Shown: piece after piece, positions 35,940-43,532 of the stretch
Layout of the letters: the number at the start of each line of letters is the position of its first letter
Position numbering within the stretch: the first letter of the stretch is position 1
Assembly: GCA_002327725.1 (NCBI GenBank)
Contig: DCXP01000013.1
Span: 1 to 43,710, forward strand
DNA length: 43,710 bases
Direction: 5' to 3'
DNA from: Proteobacteria bacterium UBA2133
GTDB lineage: Bacteria; Pseudomonadota; Gammaproteobacteria; Arenicellales; UBA868
Notes under the pieces: generated by a model
Told to the model about the DNA's origin: nothing
Seen by the model: the letters and a program-made list of their open reading frames with translations, nothing else
The model's database searches: none
Made by a program: the position numbers and the translations under genes

Positions 35940-36905
35940 TTAGAGTAACGGCGCGACCTTTTTGGCGAACTTCTCCATTTGCCTCATAGCAAATTGGGGT
36001 GTCTCAAGCCCGTGGAACTGAAATTCAACCACGAAGTGCCAGACGCCAGCCTCATGCAGTGCGTGGATCCGCTCAGCGCAGGCCTCCGGTGATCCCGAAA
36101 GGGTCACTTGCCCGGGATCGATATCAGGCTGGTTGAAGGCTACAGCGGTTTGCAGTTTGGGCGCGTAAGCTTCCAGATCGCGTTTGCTGTCGGCTACATA
36201 GGCAAATGTGAAGCTGGCAAGTTTGGGGTCGGTGTTGTATTTCTTCCCTTCCTCCTTGAGCTTTGGAATCCACAGATTTCTGACTTCGTCCGCATTCGGC
36301 CAAAAAGCCAGGATGCACTCACCATAGCGTGCTGCTCGCCAGATAGATTTCACGCCGCCGCCGATCCAGATCGGAGGATGCGGAGTCTGCAGCGGTTTGG
36401 GTTCAAGCGGGATGTCTTTCAACTGATAGTGCTCACCGTCAAAGGTAACCCGATCCTGGGTCCAGAGCTGCGTAATCACTTCAAGCTGTTCGTCGAATAG
36501 TTTTCCACGCGCCCTTCGGTCTACACCCACGGAAGTGAAGTCCTCCTCCCACCACCCCATCGCGGCGCCTGCGATCAACCGTCCATCAGAAATCACATCC
36601 AAGGTTGACAGATACTTTGCCCATTGATAGGGCGGTAGGAGTGGCGGGAGAATGGAGTTGAATCCGATCTTCAATCGCGACGTGGCCGCAGCAATGACTG
36701 GAACTATTGCCAGCGCATCCAGCACATCCCGGTTGGGAAAGGTCTCGAATAGCCAACTGGGCGCCATCGTCATGTGGGTGGGCATCGTTGCTGAGTAAAA
36801 CCCAAGGTCTTCCGCCAGTTTGGCAATCTCAACAATTTCGCCCACCGAGGTCTTCTGCGCACCCCACGGGAAGAGCATGATGCTTAGATCTGAGATGTTG
36901 GGCAT
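35940..36905 (-). CDS. LLM-class (luciferase-like) F420-dependent oxidoreductase
   Basis: TIM-barrel flavin/deazaflavin oxidoreductase, 321 residues. Bacterial luciferase-like landmarks are present: KLAEDLGFYSATMPTH near the start, SRLKIGFNSILPPLLPPY, GRLIAGAAMGWWEEDFTSVG (GxGxGW-type cofactor loop), QLWTQDRVTFDGEHY, and PHPPIWIGGG. This resembles TIGR03619-type F420-dependent members. Sequence alone cannot rule out FMN, but the adjacent F420 biosynthesis genes support F420. The substrate is unknown. An AGGA ribosome-binding site lies 8 nt upstream. It is divergent from the cof genes and reads toward tRNA-Gly. No signal peptide. Confidence 0.85.
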   Translation of the reverse strand: MPNISDLSIMLFPWGAQKTSVGEIVEIAKLAEDLGFYSATMPTHMTMAPSWLFETFPNRDVLDALAIVPVIAAATSRLKIGFNSILPPLLPPYQWAKYLSTLDVISDGRLIAGAAMGWWEEDFTSVGVDRRARGKLFDEQLEVITQLWTQDRVTFDGEHYQLKDIPLEPKPLQTPHPPIWIGGGVKSIWRAARYGECILAFWPNADEVRNLWIPKLKEEGKKYNTDPKLASFTFAYVADSKRDLEAYAPKLQTAVAFNQPDIDPGQVTLSGSPEACAERIHALHEAGVWHFVVEFQFHGLETPQFAMRQMEKFAKKVAPLL

Positions 36906-37168
36906 CTTTTATCCTGTAGTCAGTAGTGTGATCTATTCAATAGTCTATTCCCTGCAAAAGACATACTCGCTCTGAGTGACTTTTTGTTGATCAGGGTCAT
37001 TTTGCCTGGACACACAAGCATGGCACGGTTGAGGCTGACTTTCTCAATCGTTGGTCGGAATCTCTCCGAACCCGGGCCTCAATATAACCCAGGAGTTGAG
37101 CAAAGAAGTCCAGGCCGTTACCACAGACTGCTTGAAGAGGGTGCCGAGCCAAACGAGTCGGCGTATGC
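36906..37168. other. Non-coding stretch between the LLM gene and the pseudogene fragments
   Basis: All frames are broken or short. A weak protein-like run (VEADFLNRWSESLRTRA and, in another frame, TQELSKEVQAVTTDCLKR) hints at a third decayed gene, but I cannot assign it. The region must hold the promoter of the divergent LLM gene; no clear boxes were recognised. Confidence 0.3.
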
Positions 37169-37285
37169 ATGGCGCTCCGAGTACAATCGAGGGAGTTTAA
37201 GGCGGTTGACTTTCTCATGGAAGAGGTCGTCAATCCTGGAAAATGTATCGGCTGCACCGCGTGCCTGGCGATCTGTCCGGCCGAC
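37169..37285 (+). pseudogene. Fragment of an iron-sulfur protein, FrhB/ferredoxin-like N-terminus
   Basis: About 38 codons read FKAVDFLMEEVVNPGKC followed by IGCTACLAICPADR. This is a CxxCxxCxxxCP 4Fe-4S cluster motif preceded by an acidic EEVV-PGKC lead-in, like the N-terminus of F420-reducing hydrogenase/dehydrogenase beta subunits (FrhB/FpoF family); a plain ferredoxin-type subunit is the alternative. The similarity stops at Arg near 37288, and KorB-like sequence begins there in another frame. So the rest of this gene has been deleted and the join is a fossil junction. Confidence 0.6.
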
Positions 37286-37620
37286 CGGTTATCATGCCCT
37301 GCATGGCCGGGTTCTGCCGACAGCGACCGGAGCCAAACCTGCGAATCCTGATCTTACGGTTATCGGCGTAGGAGGTGATGGCGACGGTTATGCCATCGGC
37401 GGTGGACATCTGGTTCATGTGTTCAAGCGAAACCCTGGGCGACGTATATCGTTATGAACAACGGCACGTATGGTCTGACGAAAGGGCAGGCGTCACCAAC
37501 CAGTGCGATCGGATGCCAAAGCAATATCGAAAAGACCTTGACCCGATCATGCTGGGATTGAACACTGCTCATTCGACCTTTCTTGCCCGTGGATACAGCG
37601 GTCAGCCTGCCCATTTGCTG
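37284..37620 (+). pseudogene. Decayed 2-oxoacid:ferredoxin oxidoreductase beta subunit (korB-like)
   Basis: KorB-type thiamine-diphosphate subunit broken by two frameshifts. Frame a (37284-37457): TGYHALHGRVLPTATGAK, then PDLTVIGVGGDGDGYAIGGG, the ThDP/Mg GDGD motif, then HLVHVFKRN. Frame b (37454-37540): MNNGTYGLTKGQASPT, the conserved substrate-loop region. Frame c (37540-37620): DPIMLGLNTAHSTFLARGYS, the typical FxARGxSG. All three follow the normal KorB order, but the N-terminal part with its Cys residues and the C-terminus are missing. The remaining 147 nt to cofE stay open in frame c but match nothing I recognise. In functional enzymes this subunit couples 2-oxoglutarate or a similar acid to ferredoxin reduction. 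Confidence 0.82.
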
Positions 37621-37767
37621 CCGCTCGGCTTGATTTTTCAGGGGAGCCGTACGGCGCTTGAGTCCGTGGCATTAAATCCTGAATTTCCCAACCCCGCCCG
37701 GCAGGATTTGCAGGACCTGAATCTCATCGACCGTTGTCGTGACGCGGTGCAATCGTTCACCAGATAG

Positions 37768-38541
37768 ATGGATCGGTCGACTGGCCTCATTCTGACTGCG
37801 GTACCAGGAATTCCGCTGGTCCGCACCGGTGACGATATTGTGGCGTTGATTCTTTCGGCATTGGCTGCCCAGAACGAGACCCTGTGTTCCGGGGATGTTC
37901 TGGTGATCGCCCAGAAGATAGTGTCCAAATCCGAAGGCCGGATGGTCAGTCTGAAGGATGTCGAGGCGGGGGAACGTGCTATTGAGTTGGCCCGCTCCAC
38001 AGGCAAGGACCCCAGGCTTATTCAGTTGGTCCTGACAGAGTCCAAAGAAGTCCTGCGGGCTGTCGATCAGCTCATCATTGTTGTCCACCGGCTGGGCTTC
38101 GTGCTTGCCAATGCCGGAATCGATGTTTCAAACGTCGGCCCTGAGGGGTCTGACGGGCAGGTGTTGCTGCTGCCGGAAAATCCCGATAGAACTGCTCAAA
38201 ACTACCGCGCATCCATCCTTAGCGAGACCGGTGCCAACGTCGGGGTGATTATCAACGATAGCGTGGGCCGGGCCTGGCGTATCGGGACAGTGAGCCTGGC
38301 GATCGGTGCTGCCGGTGTTAAGGCGCTTGAAGATCACCGGGGAAAGGTGGACCTTTTCGGTTTACCACTGAAAGCCAGTGAGGAGGGTGTTGCAGATGAG
38401 CTGGCCAGTGCCGCGTCTCTGGTCCAAGGGCAGGCAGGTGAGGGCCTCCCGGTGGTATTGATACGCGGATTCAAAGGGCCTTCCGAGGTGCAGTCCGCTG
38501 CGACCCTGGTGCGGCCTGTACAGCAGGATCTTTTCCGGTGA
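37768..38541 (+). CDS. cofE: Coenzyme F420-0:L-glutamate ligase CofE
   Basis: GTP-dependent enzyme adding gamma-linked glutamates to F420-0. 257 residues, a stand-alone CofE without the C-terminal nitroreductase-like domain of mycobacterial FbiB. Conserved runs: DVLVIAQKIVSKSEGRMVSL, GKDPRLIQLVLTESKEVLR, HRLGFVLANAGIDVSNVG, VLLLPENPDRTAQNYR, IINDSVGRAWRIGTV (metal/nucleotide site region), and KVDLFGLPLKASEEGVADEL. ATG at 37768 has only a weak ribosome-binding site. It follows directly after the decayed korB region, so its original operon leader may have been lost. GTGA overlap with cofD. Confidence 0.92.
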   Translation: MDRSTGLILTAVPGIPLVRTGDDIVALILSALAAQNETLCSGDVLVIAQKIVSKSEGRMVSLKDVEAGERAIELARSTGKDPRLIQLVLTESKEVLRAVDQLIIVVHRLGFVLANAGIDVSNVGPEGSDGQVLLLPENPDRTAQNYRASILSETGANVGVIINDSVGRAWRIGTVSLAIGAAGVKALEDHRGKVDLFGLPLKASEEGVADELASAASLVQGQAGEGLPVVLIRGFKGPSEVQSAATLVRPVQQDLFR

Positions 38542-39509
38542 GTGCCCCGGCCTTTGCTGCCAGAAAATGCCGGTACGTCGTTCTGTCCGGGGGGGTTGGT
38601 GGAGCAAAACTCGTACAAGGACTTGCCCTTTGCCGGCCGGCGGAGGAACTGATGGTGGTGGCCAACGTGGGCGACGATTTTGAGCATTGGGGCATGCACA
38701 TCTCTCCCGACCTGGACACACTGATGTACACCCTGGCAGGAGTCGCTAATGGGGAAACTGGCTGGGGCCGGGCCGGGGAAACGTGGCGTGTGCTGGAAGA
38801 GGTTTCGTTACTCGGCGGCGAAAACTGGTTCCGGCTGGGAGACCGTGATCTCGCTGTTCATATCCAACGTACTGCACGGCTCAAGTCGGGGGTTCCGTTA
38901 TCGAGGGTCACCATCGATCTGTGCCGGGCAATGGGCGTACAGATTCCGATTCTGCCGGTGACTGATAATCGCCTACGGACGATCGTGGATACGACCGATG
39001 GTGCTCTGGATTTCCAGACCTATTTCGTTCACCGGCGGTGCGAACCTGTGGTAACCGGCCTGCGCTTTGACGGGGCTTCGAGATCAGTTTTGTCAGCCGG
39101 TATTGGTGCAGCTCTGGAAGACCCGGGTCTTAGCGCGGTGATTTTGTGCCCCTCGAATCCTTTTCTGAGCCTGGATCCGATCCTCGCAGCAGGGGATCTT
39201 CGCCGGCGTTTGCAAGACTGTTCGGCGCCGGTGGTTGCCGTGTCGCCGATGATCGGCTCGAAGGCTTTCAAAGGACCTACGGCAAAGATCATGCAGGAAC
39301 TTGGGCACCTGCCATCCTCGTTGGCGATCGCCGAATACTATGCAGATCTACTTGATGGTTACGTGATCGATCGTGCCGACGCCAGAATCTCTGATGAGGT
39401 TGAGAAACTCGGCATCAGGGTCAGGATTACCGGCACATTGATGGACACCTTGGAGCAGAAACAAAAACTCGCTGCTGGGGTGATGGCGTTCACTGAGATA
39501 CTAGGGTAG
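38538..39509 (+). CDS. cofD: 2-phospho-L-lactate (or phosphoenolpyruvate) transferase CofD
   Basis: Transfers the phospho-lactyl or enolpyruvyl moiety from its GDP-activated form to Fo, giving F420-0 or dehydro-F420-0. 323 residues. Motifs in order: VLSGGVGGAKLVQGLAL at the N-terminus, VVANVGDDFEHWGMHISPDL, DTLMYTLAG, GWGRAGETW, ILPVTDNRLRTIVDTTDG, and LCPSNPFLSLDPILA. It starts GTG overlapping the cofE stop. The activated donor is made by CofC/FbiD, which is not encoded in this window. Whether the substrate is 2-phospholactate, PEP or 3-phosphoglycerate type cannot be decided by eye. Confidence 0.93.
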   Translation: MSAPAFAARKCRYVVLSGGVGGAKLVQGLALCRPAEELMVVANVGDDFEHWGMHISPDLDTLMYTLAGVANGETGWGRAGETWRVLEEVSLLGGENWFRLGDRDLAVHIQRTARLKSGVPLSRVTIDLCRAMGVQIPILPVTDNRLRTIVDTTDGALDFQTYFVHRRCEPVVTGLRFDGASRSVLSAGIGAALEDPGLSAVILCPSNPFLSLDPILAAGDLRRRLQDCSAPVVAVSPMIGSKAFKGPTAKIMQELGHLPSSLAIAEYYADLLDGYVIDRADARISDEVEKLGIRVRITGTLMDTLEQKQKLAAGVMAFTEILG

Positions 39510-39521
39510 GAGCAGACCAGG

Positions 39522-41951
39522 ATGACAGCAGTGACCGCTCAGCTGGATCACTTCATTAACCGAAGACCCGATCCCCGGGAGGCCAGGGCGCTTCACCCAA
39601 ACATTTCAGATGAATCCCTGGTACAGCTCGCAGCCGCCTTGCGCGATCGGGGCCACGGCGATCTGGTGACCTACTCACCCAAGGTATTTATCCCGTTGAC
39701 CGTTCTTTGCCGGGATGTCTGCCATTACTGCACCTTTGCCAGGCAGCCCCGTGGACACGGCCAGGCTTATCTCTCTGACTCACAGATACTTGAAATAGCA
39801 GGATCCGGCGATCAGCACGGTTGTCATGAGGCCCTCTTTACCCTCGGCGACAAGCCTGAGCTCCGCTATCGTGCGGCACGCGACGGGCTTCGCCGAATGG
39901 GGTTTGGAAGTACCGCCGAGTACCTGGTGCACGCTGCTGGCCTTGTGTTTGACCAGACCGGACTACTGCCGCACATAAATGCAGGTATTCTGAGTTTCGA
40001 TGAAATGTCGGCACTGCGCGAAGTCTCGGCATCTCAGGGCATCATGCTTGAATCGGCTTCAGAGCGGCTGACAGAGCGGGGCGGGCCACACTACGGCTCC
40101 CCAGACAAGCAGCCGGGCGTGCGGCTCGCCAATATAGAACTCGCCGGCCGGTTGAAGATCCCATTTTCTACCGGAATCCTCATCGGGATTGGTGAAACAC
40201 GTCGCGAAAGAATTGATTCGTTACTCGCTATACGGGAACTCAATGATAGTTACGGCCATATACAGGAACTGATCCTTCAGCCTTTCAGGCCTAAGCCGGG
40301 TACGCTGATGGCGGCCCATCCACCCGCCAGCGGCGATGAACTGGCCTGGACAATCGCCGTGGCGCGTATTCTTTTCGGACCCGAGATGAGTATCCAGACC
40401 CCGCCGAATCTGTCACCGGGAGCTGAGACACAGCTGATCGCAGCCGGGGTCAATGACTGGGGTGGTATCTCCCCGGTGACGATCGACCATATCAATCCAG
40501 AAGCGCCTTGGCCGCAGATCAAGCTGTTAAGTGAAAAGACTGCCCGGGCGGGAAAGATACTGGCGGCGCGCCTACCGGTTTACCCCCGGTTCATCAAAGA
40601 AGCCAAGGCCTGGATTTCACCCCGGATCTCAGATCGAGTCCGGCTTCAGTCGGATGCGTCGGGCCTGGCCCGGGCCGACCGCTGGTATCCGGGAGAGTTG
40701 ACCGAGCCCCCCAGTGGAGCCGAATCGTTCCTGTCCTGCGGCGTGCGGGGCGCAATCGGGCAGATTCTCGGTCGCGCTGAGAACGGCCGGAATCTCTCTG
40801 AGACCGAAATCATCCGGCTGTTTCTAGCCCGAGGTGAGGAATTCACCGACGTTTGCGGTTTTGCCGACGGCTTGAGAAATGAAGTCAATGGCAGCGATGT
40901 CACCTATGTGGTTAACCGTAATATTAATTACACCAACATCTGCCATTTCCGCTGTGGATTCTGTGCTTTTGCCAAGAGCAGCACACGGAAAGGCTTGCGG
41001 GACCGACCGTATCTGCTGGATACGCAGGAAATCACGAGGCGTTCGGTAGAGGCCTGGGAACGGGGGGCGACCGAAGTCTGCCTACAGGGTGGAATTAACC
41101 CGGACTTCACTGGAAACACATACCTGTCGATCTGTAGGGCGATCCGGGAGGTACTGCCAGATATACACATTCATGCTTTCTCTCCGCTGGAGATACAGCA
41201 GGGAGCAGAAACTCTCGGAATCGGGATTCGGGAATTCCTTGCGGCGCTCAAGGAGGCTGGCCTGTCAACCCTTCCGGGAACGGCGGCAGAGATTCTGGAC
41301 GACGGGATACGTCAGATTATCTGTCCTGACAAGATCAACACGGCTCAATGGCTGGAAGTGATCGAAACCGCGCACGGCCTGGGATTGCGGACGACCGCCA
41401 CCATCATGTTTGGACATGTGGAACATCCCACACACTGGGCACGGCATCTGCTGTTAATCAGAGAGCTACAGTCGAGGACCGGTGGCTTTACCGAATTCGT
41501 ACCGCTACCGTTTATTGGCAAGGAAACACCGCTCTTCCTTCGTGGTAATGCGCGATGTGGGCCGACCTTCCGCGAGTGCATATTAATGCACGCCGTCTCA
41601 CGGATCGTACTTCACCCGCACATATCCAACATTCAGGCATCTTGGCCAAAGATGGGGCGAAGCGCGGTATCACTGCTGCTTGCCGCTGGGGTCAACGATC
41701 TGGGAGGCACTTTGATGAACGAGTCGATCTCCCGCGCCGCAGGCACACGCCACGGTCAGGAATTACAACCCGAAGAAATGGATGAATTGATACGCGAATG
41801 CGGTCGTATTCCGGCCCAGCGAACGACATTGTATGACAGACCCTCGTCTGGACGGATTAGTTGCTCCTATGACGCAGCCGAGTTGTTGTCAGTCGGGGCC
41901 ACGGCGGCATCTATACCACCCGGAAACCGTGGACCTGCTGCCTGGCCTTGA
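39522..41951 (+). CDS. fbiC: Fo synthase, fused CofG-CofH (FbiC)
   Basis: Makes the deazaflavin chromophore Fo from tyrosine and a ribityl-aminouracil using two radical-SAM active sites. 809 residues. The N-terminal CofG half has CRDVCHYCTFARQPRG (CX3CX2C, about residues 63-70), YLVHAAGLVFDQTGLLPHIN, and ILIGIGETRRERIDSL. The C-terminal CofH half has NYTNICHFRCGFCAFAKSS (CX3CX2C, about residues 474-481), EVCLQGGINPDFTG, and GTAAEILDDGIRQIICPDKI. This is the actinobacterial FbiC arrangement rather than the split archaeal genes. A good AGGAG ribosome-binding site lies at 39508-39512. About 30 residues after the conserved QRTTLYDRP end are an unconserved tail. Confidence 0.94.
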   Translation: MTAVTAQLDHFINRRPDPREARALHPNISDESLVQLAAALRDRGHGDLVTYSPKVFIPLTVLCRDVCHYCTFARQPRGHGQAYLSDSQILEIAGSGDQHGCHEALFTLGDKPELRYRAARDGLRRMGFGSTAEYLVHAAGLVFDQTGLLPHINAGILSFDEMSALREVSASQGIMLESASERLTERGGPHYGSPDKQPGVRLANIELAGRLKIPFSTGILIGIGETRRERIDSLLAIRELNDSYGHIQELILQPFRPKPGTLMAAHPPASGDELAWTIAVARILFGPEMSIQTPPNLSPGAETQLIAAGVNDWGGISPVTIDHINPEAPWPQIKLLSEKTARAGKILAARLPVYPRFIKEAKAWISPRISDRVRLQSDASGLARADRWYPGELTEPPSGAESFLSCGVRGAIGQILGRAENGRNLSETEIIRLFLARGEEFTDVCGFADGLRNEVNGSDVTYVVNRNINYTNICHFRCGFCAFAKSSTRKGLRDRPYLLDTQEITRRSVEAWERGATEVCLQGGINPDFTGNTYLSICRAIREVLPDIHIHAFSPLEIQQGAETLGIGIREFLAALKEAGLSTLPGTAAEILDDGIRQIICPDKINTAQWLEVIETAHGLGLRTTATIMFGHVEHPTHWARHLLLIRELQSRTGGFTEFVPLPFIGKETPLFLRGNARCGPTFRECILMHAVSRIVLHPHISNIQASWPKMGRSAVSLLLAAGVNDLGGTLMNESISRAAGTRHGQELQPEEMDELIRECGRIPAQRTTLYDRPSSGRISCSYDAAELLSVGATAASIPPGNRGPAAWP

Positions 41952-42178
41952 GCCGTGCGAAGGATCGGGGCATGGTCCGCGCAACACGTTCCGTGAGTTA
42001 ATCATTCCCGGCAAGACTCTTTCTCGGGGGTGTCTGTGTCATATCCCGCGTGGTATGATTCGTCCCGTCGCCGAGGTTTCTATTTGAGATGAGAGCATTA
42101 AAGCGCGTGTCAAACCTTGGCACTCTGGGACACTCGGTATCCATCAGATCTATGACTTACCAGCGGTAAGACGGTATC

Positions 42179-42221
42179 GCCGAGGTTGGGGTCGCGAGGT
42201 CGAGCCTCGTTTCCCGCTCCA
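42179..42221 (+). repeat. tRNA-Gly 3' remnant (attR-like direct repeat)
   Basis: Forty-three nt matching anticodon-to-CCA of the intact tRNA-Gly with three differences, including loss of the invariant first T of the T loop (GTCGAGC for TTCGAGT). The 5' half needed for a cloverleaf is absent or unrecognisable; the preceding 20 nt hold only a vague D-arm-like CAGCGGTA. It is 16 nt before tRNA-Cys, where glyW should end in the ancestral order. The 227 nt between fbiC and this repeat hold no gene. Confidence 0.88.
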
Positions 42222-42237
42222 CAGTTTCTTTCCCCTT

Positions 42238-42311
42238 GGCTGGGTGGCAGAGTGGTTATGCAGCGGCCTGCAAAGCCGTGGACGCCGGTTCGATTCCGAC
42301 CCCAGCCTCCA
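42238..42311 (+). tRNA. tRNA-Cys (anticodon GCA)
   Basis: A 74-nt tRNA with encoded CCA. Acceptor GGCTGGG pairs with CCCAGCC; discriminator T; anticodon loop CCTGCAAAG with GCA; T arm GCCGG-TTCGATT-CCGAC. It is the cysT equivalent of the pgsA-glyW-cysT order. With the tRNA-Gly promoter now 6.5 kb away, its transcription must come from the island or a local promoter. No tRNA-Leu follows, unlike E. coli. Confidence 0.96.
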
Positions 42312-42736
42312 ATTTCATTTTGACGGCTCACTCAACGTGATAACGATGAATCGGGCAATTGTCCTGTTCGTAGGCGCAGATCATCATCGAGAAGTTGAGG
42401 AAACACTGCAACACGATGAGACCACATTCAGCATTGGGGTACAGACCGCCGGCACCGGAAACCATCGCACCTGTGGACGATAATATACCCATGCACTAAC
42501 ATTCAATTCGCGGGTTATGGCAATATCCAGACCAGGTTATACAAAGCCGTATATCATGGGTTTAACAGTGCGGGATGTTCGGGAAATCCTGGCAAGAGCA
42601 CTGCTTCAATAACGAACTCCAGTGCAATAGGCTTTTCGCTGGTCAGTTACTAACTACCCGACAGCGCAGAAAGAGCAGAAGCGTTTACAGTATTTACGGG
42701 GTGTTGAAATCGTTCTATTGAGACCGGGAGACAGAG
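42312..42736. other. Gene-poor stretch downstream of tRNA-Cys
   Basis: About 425 nt without a convincing gene. Open frames of 45 codons (from 42346, MNRAIVLFVGADHHREVE) and 31 codons (from 42517, MAISRPGYTKPYIMG) lack ribosome-binding sites and recognisable similarity. No tRNA-Leu, terminator or repeat was recognised. Confidence 0.5.
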
Positions 42737-42919
42737 ATGAATCAGCTGCCCCCAACTTACCGGAACCGTATACGGCTCTTGGTTGGGCGAATGCTGTGTT
42801 GGACCGGCCTACATGACAATCGGGTCATCAGTGTCACGGGTAGTTTCGGGGCGGGCGGCAGTGTCGAAAAGCGGGAATGCCGACGCTGCCAAGAAGTGAC
42901 CGTGCGACGCAAGCGTTAG
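42737..42919 (+). CDS. Small CxxC zinc-ribbon-like protein (hypothetical)
   Basis: 60 residues, basic. The C-terminal half MLCWTGLHDNRVISVTG and VEKRECRRCQEVTVRRKR has a Cys-x-x-Gly-x-His and CRRC pair like half of a treble-clef or zinc-ribbon knuckle. Small proteins of this look (LC-x2-GLHxW...CxRC) occur widely in phage and bacterial genomes (DUF1660-like). A GGGAGACAGAG ribosome-binding stretch lies upstream of ATG 42737, which supports translation. Function unknown. Confidence 0.55.
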   Translation: MNQLPPTYRNRIRLLVGRMLCWTGLHDNRVISVTGSFGAGGSVEKRECRRCQEVTVRRKR

Positions 42920-43028
42920 GCTGTTATTGGCAGTGACCCGCATCCTTATCCGGTTGGCTAGTTTGTTTTTGTTGGGTCGATCCATGCTAATCTGATAGGT
43001 GGTTTTCTTAACTGACGGGAGAGTCCTC

Positions 43029-43163
43029 ATGGGAATGAGTCAAAGGAAAAAGAAAGGGAAGGTGAAGAACTACAGCCGTCCTGTTAACAAGAAGAACGCA
43101 TCGAAGAACCAAAAGCGTATCAGTGAAAATAACGCTGTACTACGGACGCTAGCCAAAGGGTAG
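43029..43163 (+). CDS. Short basic protein, 44 residues (hypothetical)
   Basis: An open frame of 44 codons starting MGMSQRKKKGKVKNYSRPVN and ending LAKG. A GGGAG ribosome-binding site lies 6 nt before the ATG, good spacing. Rich in Lys, Asn and Ser with a predicted helix at the end (ENNAVLRTLAKG). It looks like a small nucleic-acid-associated protein but matches no family I know. Confidence 0.5.
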   Translation: MGMSQRKKKGKVKNYSRPVNKKNASKNQKRISENNAVLRTLAKG

Positions 43164-43472
43164 CCGCGTCTTAGTTGGAAAAATGCTCTTAGCTGCCATC
43201 CTCTGAATTTGGCAGATCGGGGAAGTTCATACGCCAATTCGAGTAACGATCAAGTCCTTCTGCTCCTGATAATCATGCTGAGACCTAAACTTCTCAATAT
43301 GAACACCAATGAACTCATCCAATAGGCCGACAAGTACTATATCGCCACAACTCCTGATTTGAATCAATAACCGGTTGCCCCGCACCCGTAACAGTGTGAC
43401 TCTTCCCTAAGGCCCCGCTAAAGCGGTGCTGAGTTATAACCCAATCTGGTGTTTGAGGAGTTGAAAAAAAGC
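43164..43472. other. Intergenic sequence, probably including the left end of an IS
   Basis: No gene recognised. The IS256-family element that starts downstream must have its left inverted repeat somewhere in the last part of this stretch, but the boundary cannot be fixed because the right end is outside the window. Confidence 0.35.
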
Positions 43473-43529
43473 GGCGTATCTGGTTGATTTGTTGTTGCAA
43501 GACATCAAAACAACCATAGGAGATACGCC
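43473..43529 (+). promoter_or_regulatory. Hairpin covering the transposase ribosome-binding site
   Basis: A 9-bp perfect inverted repeat GGCGTATCT (43473-43481) / AGATACGCC (43521-43529), extended by GGTTG (43482-43486) / CAACC (43511-43515). The AGGAG at 43518-43522 lies in the 3' side of the structure. The start codon is 3 nt after it. In a read-through transcript this would hide the ribosome-binding site. Confidence 0.55.
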
Positions 43530-43532
43530 ACC

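Noticed and set aside
36984..37457. Open frame of 157 codons as an intact new protein
   Set aside because: Only its last third has family similarity (KorB), and that continues in two other frames; the first part is probably shadow of decayed sequence.
42179..42221. A second functional tRNA-Gly
   Set aside because: No pairing 5' half exists and the T loop lacks its invariant first T, so it is a remnant.
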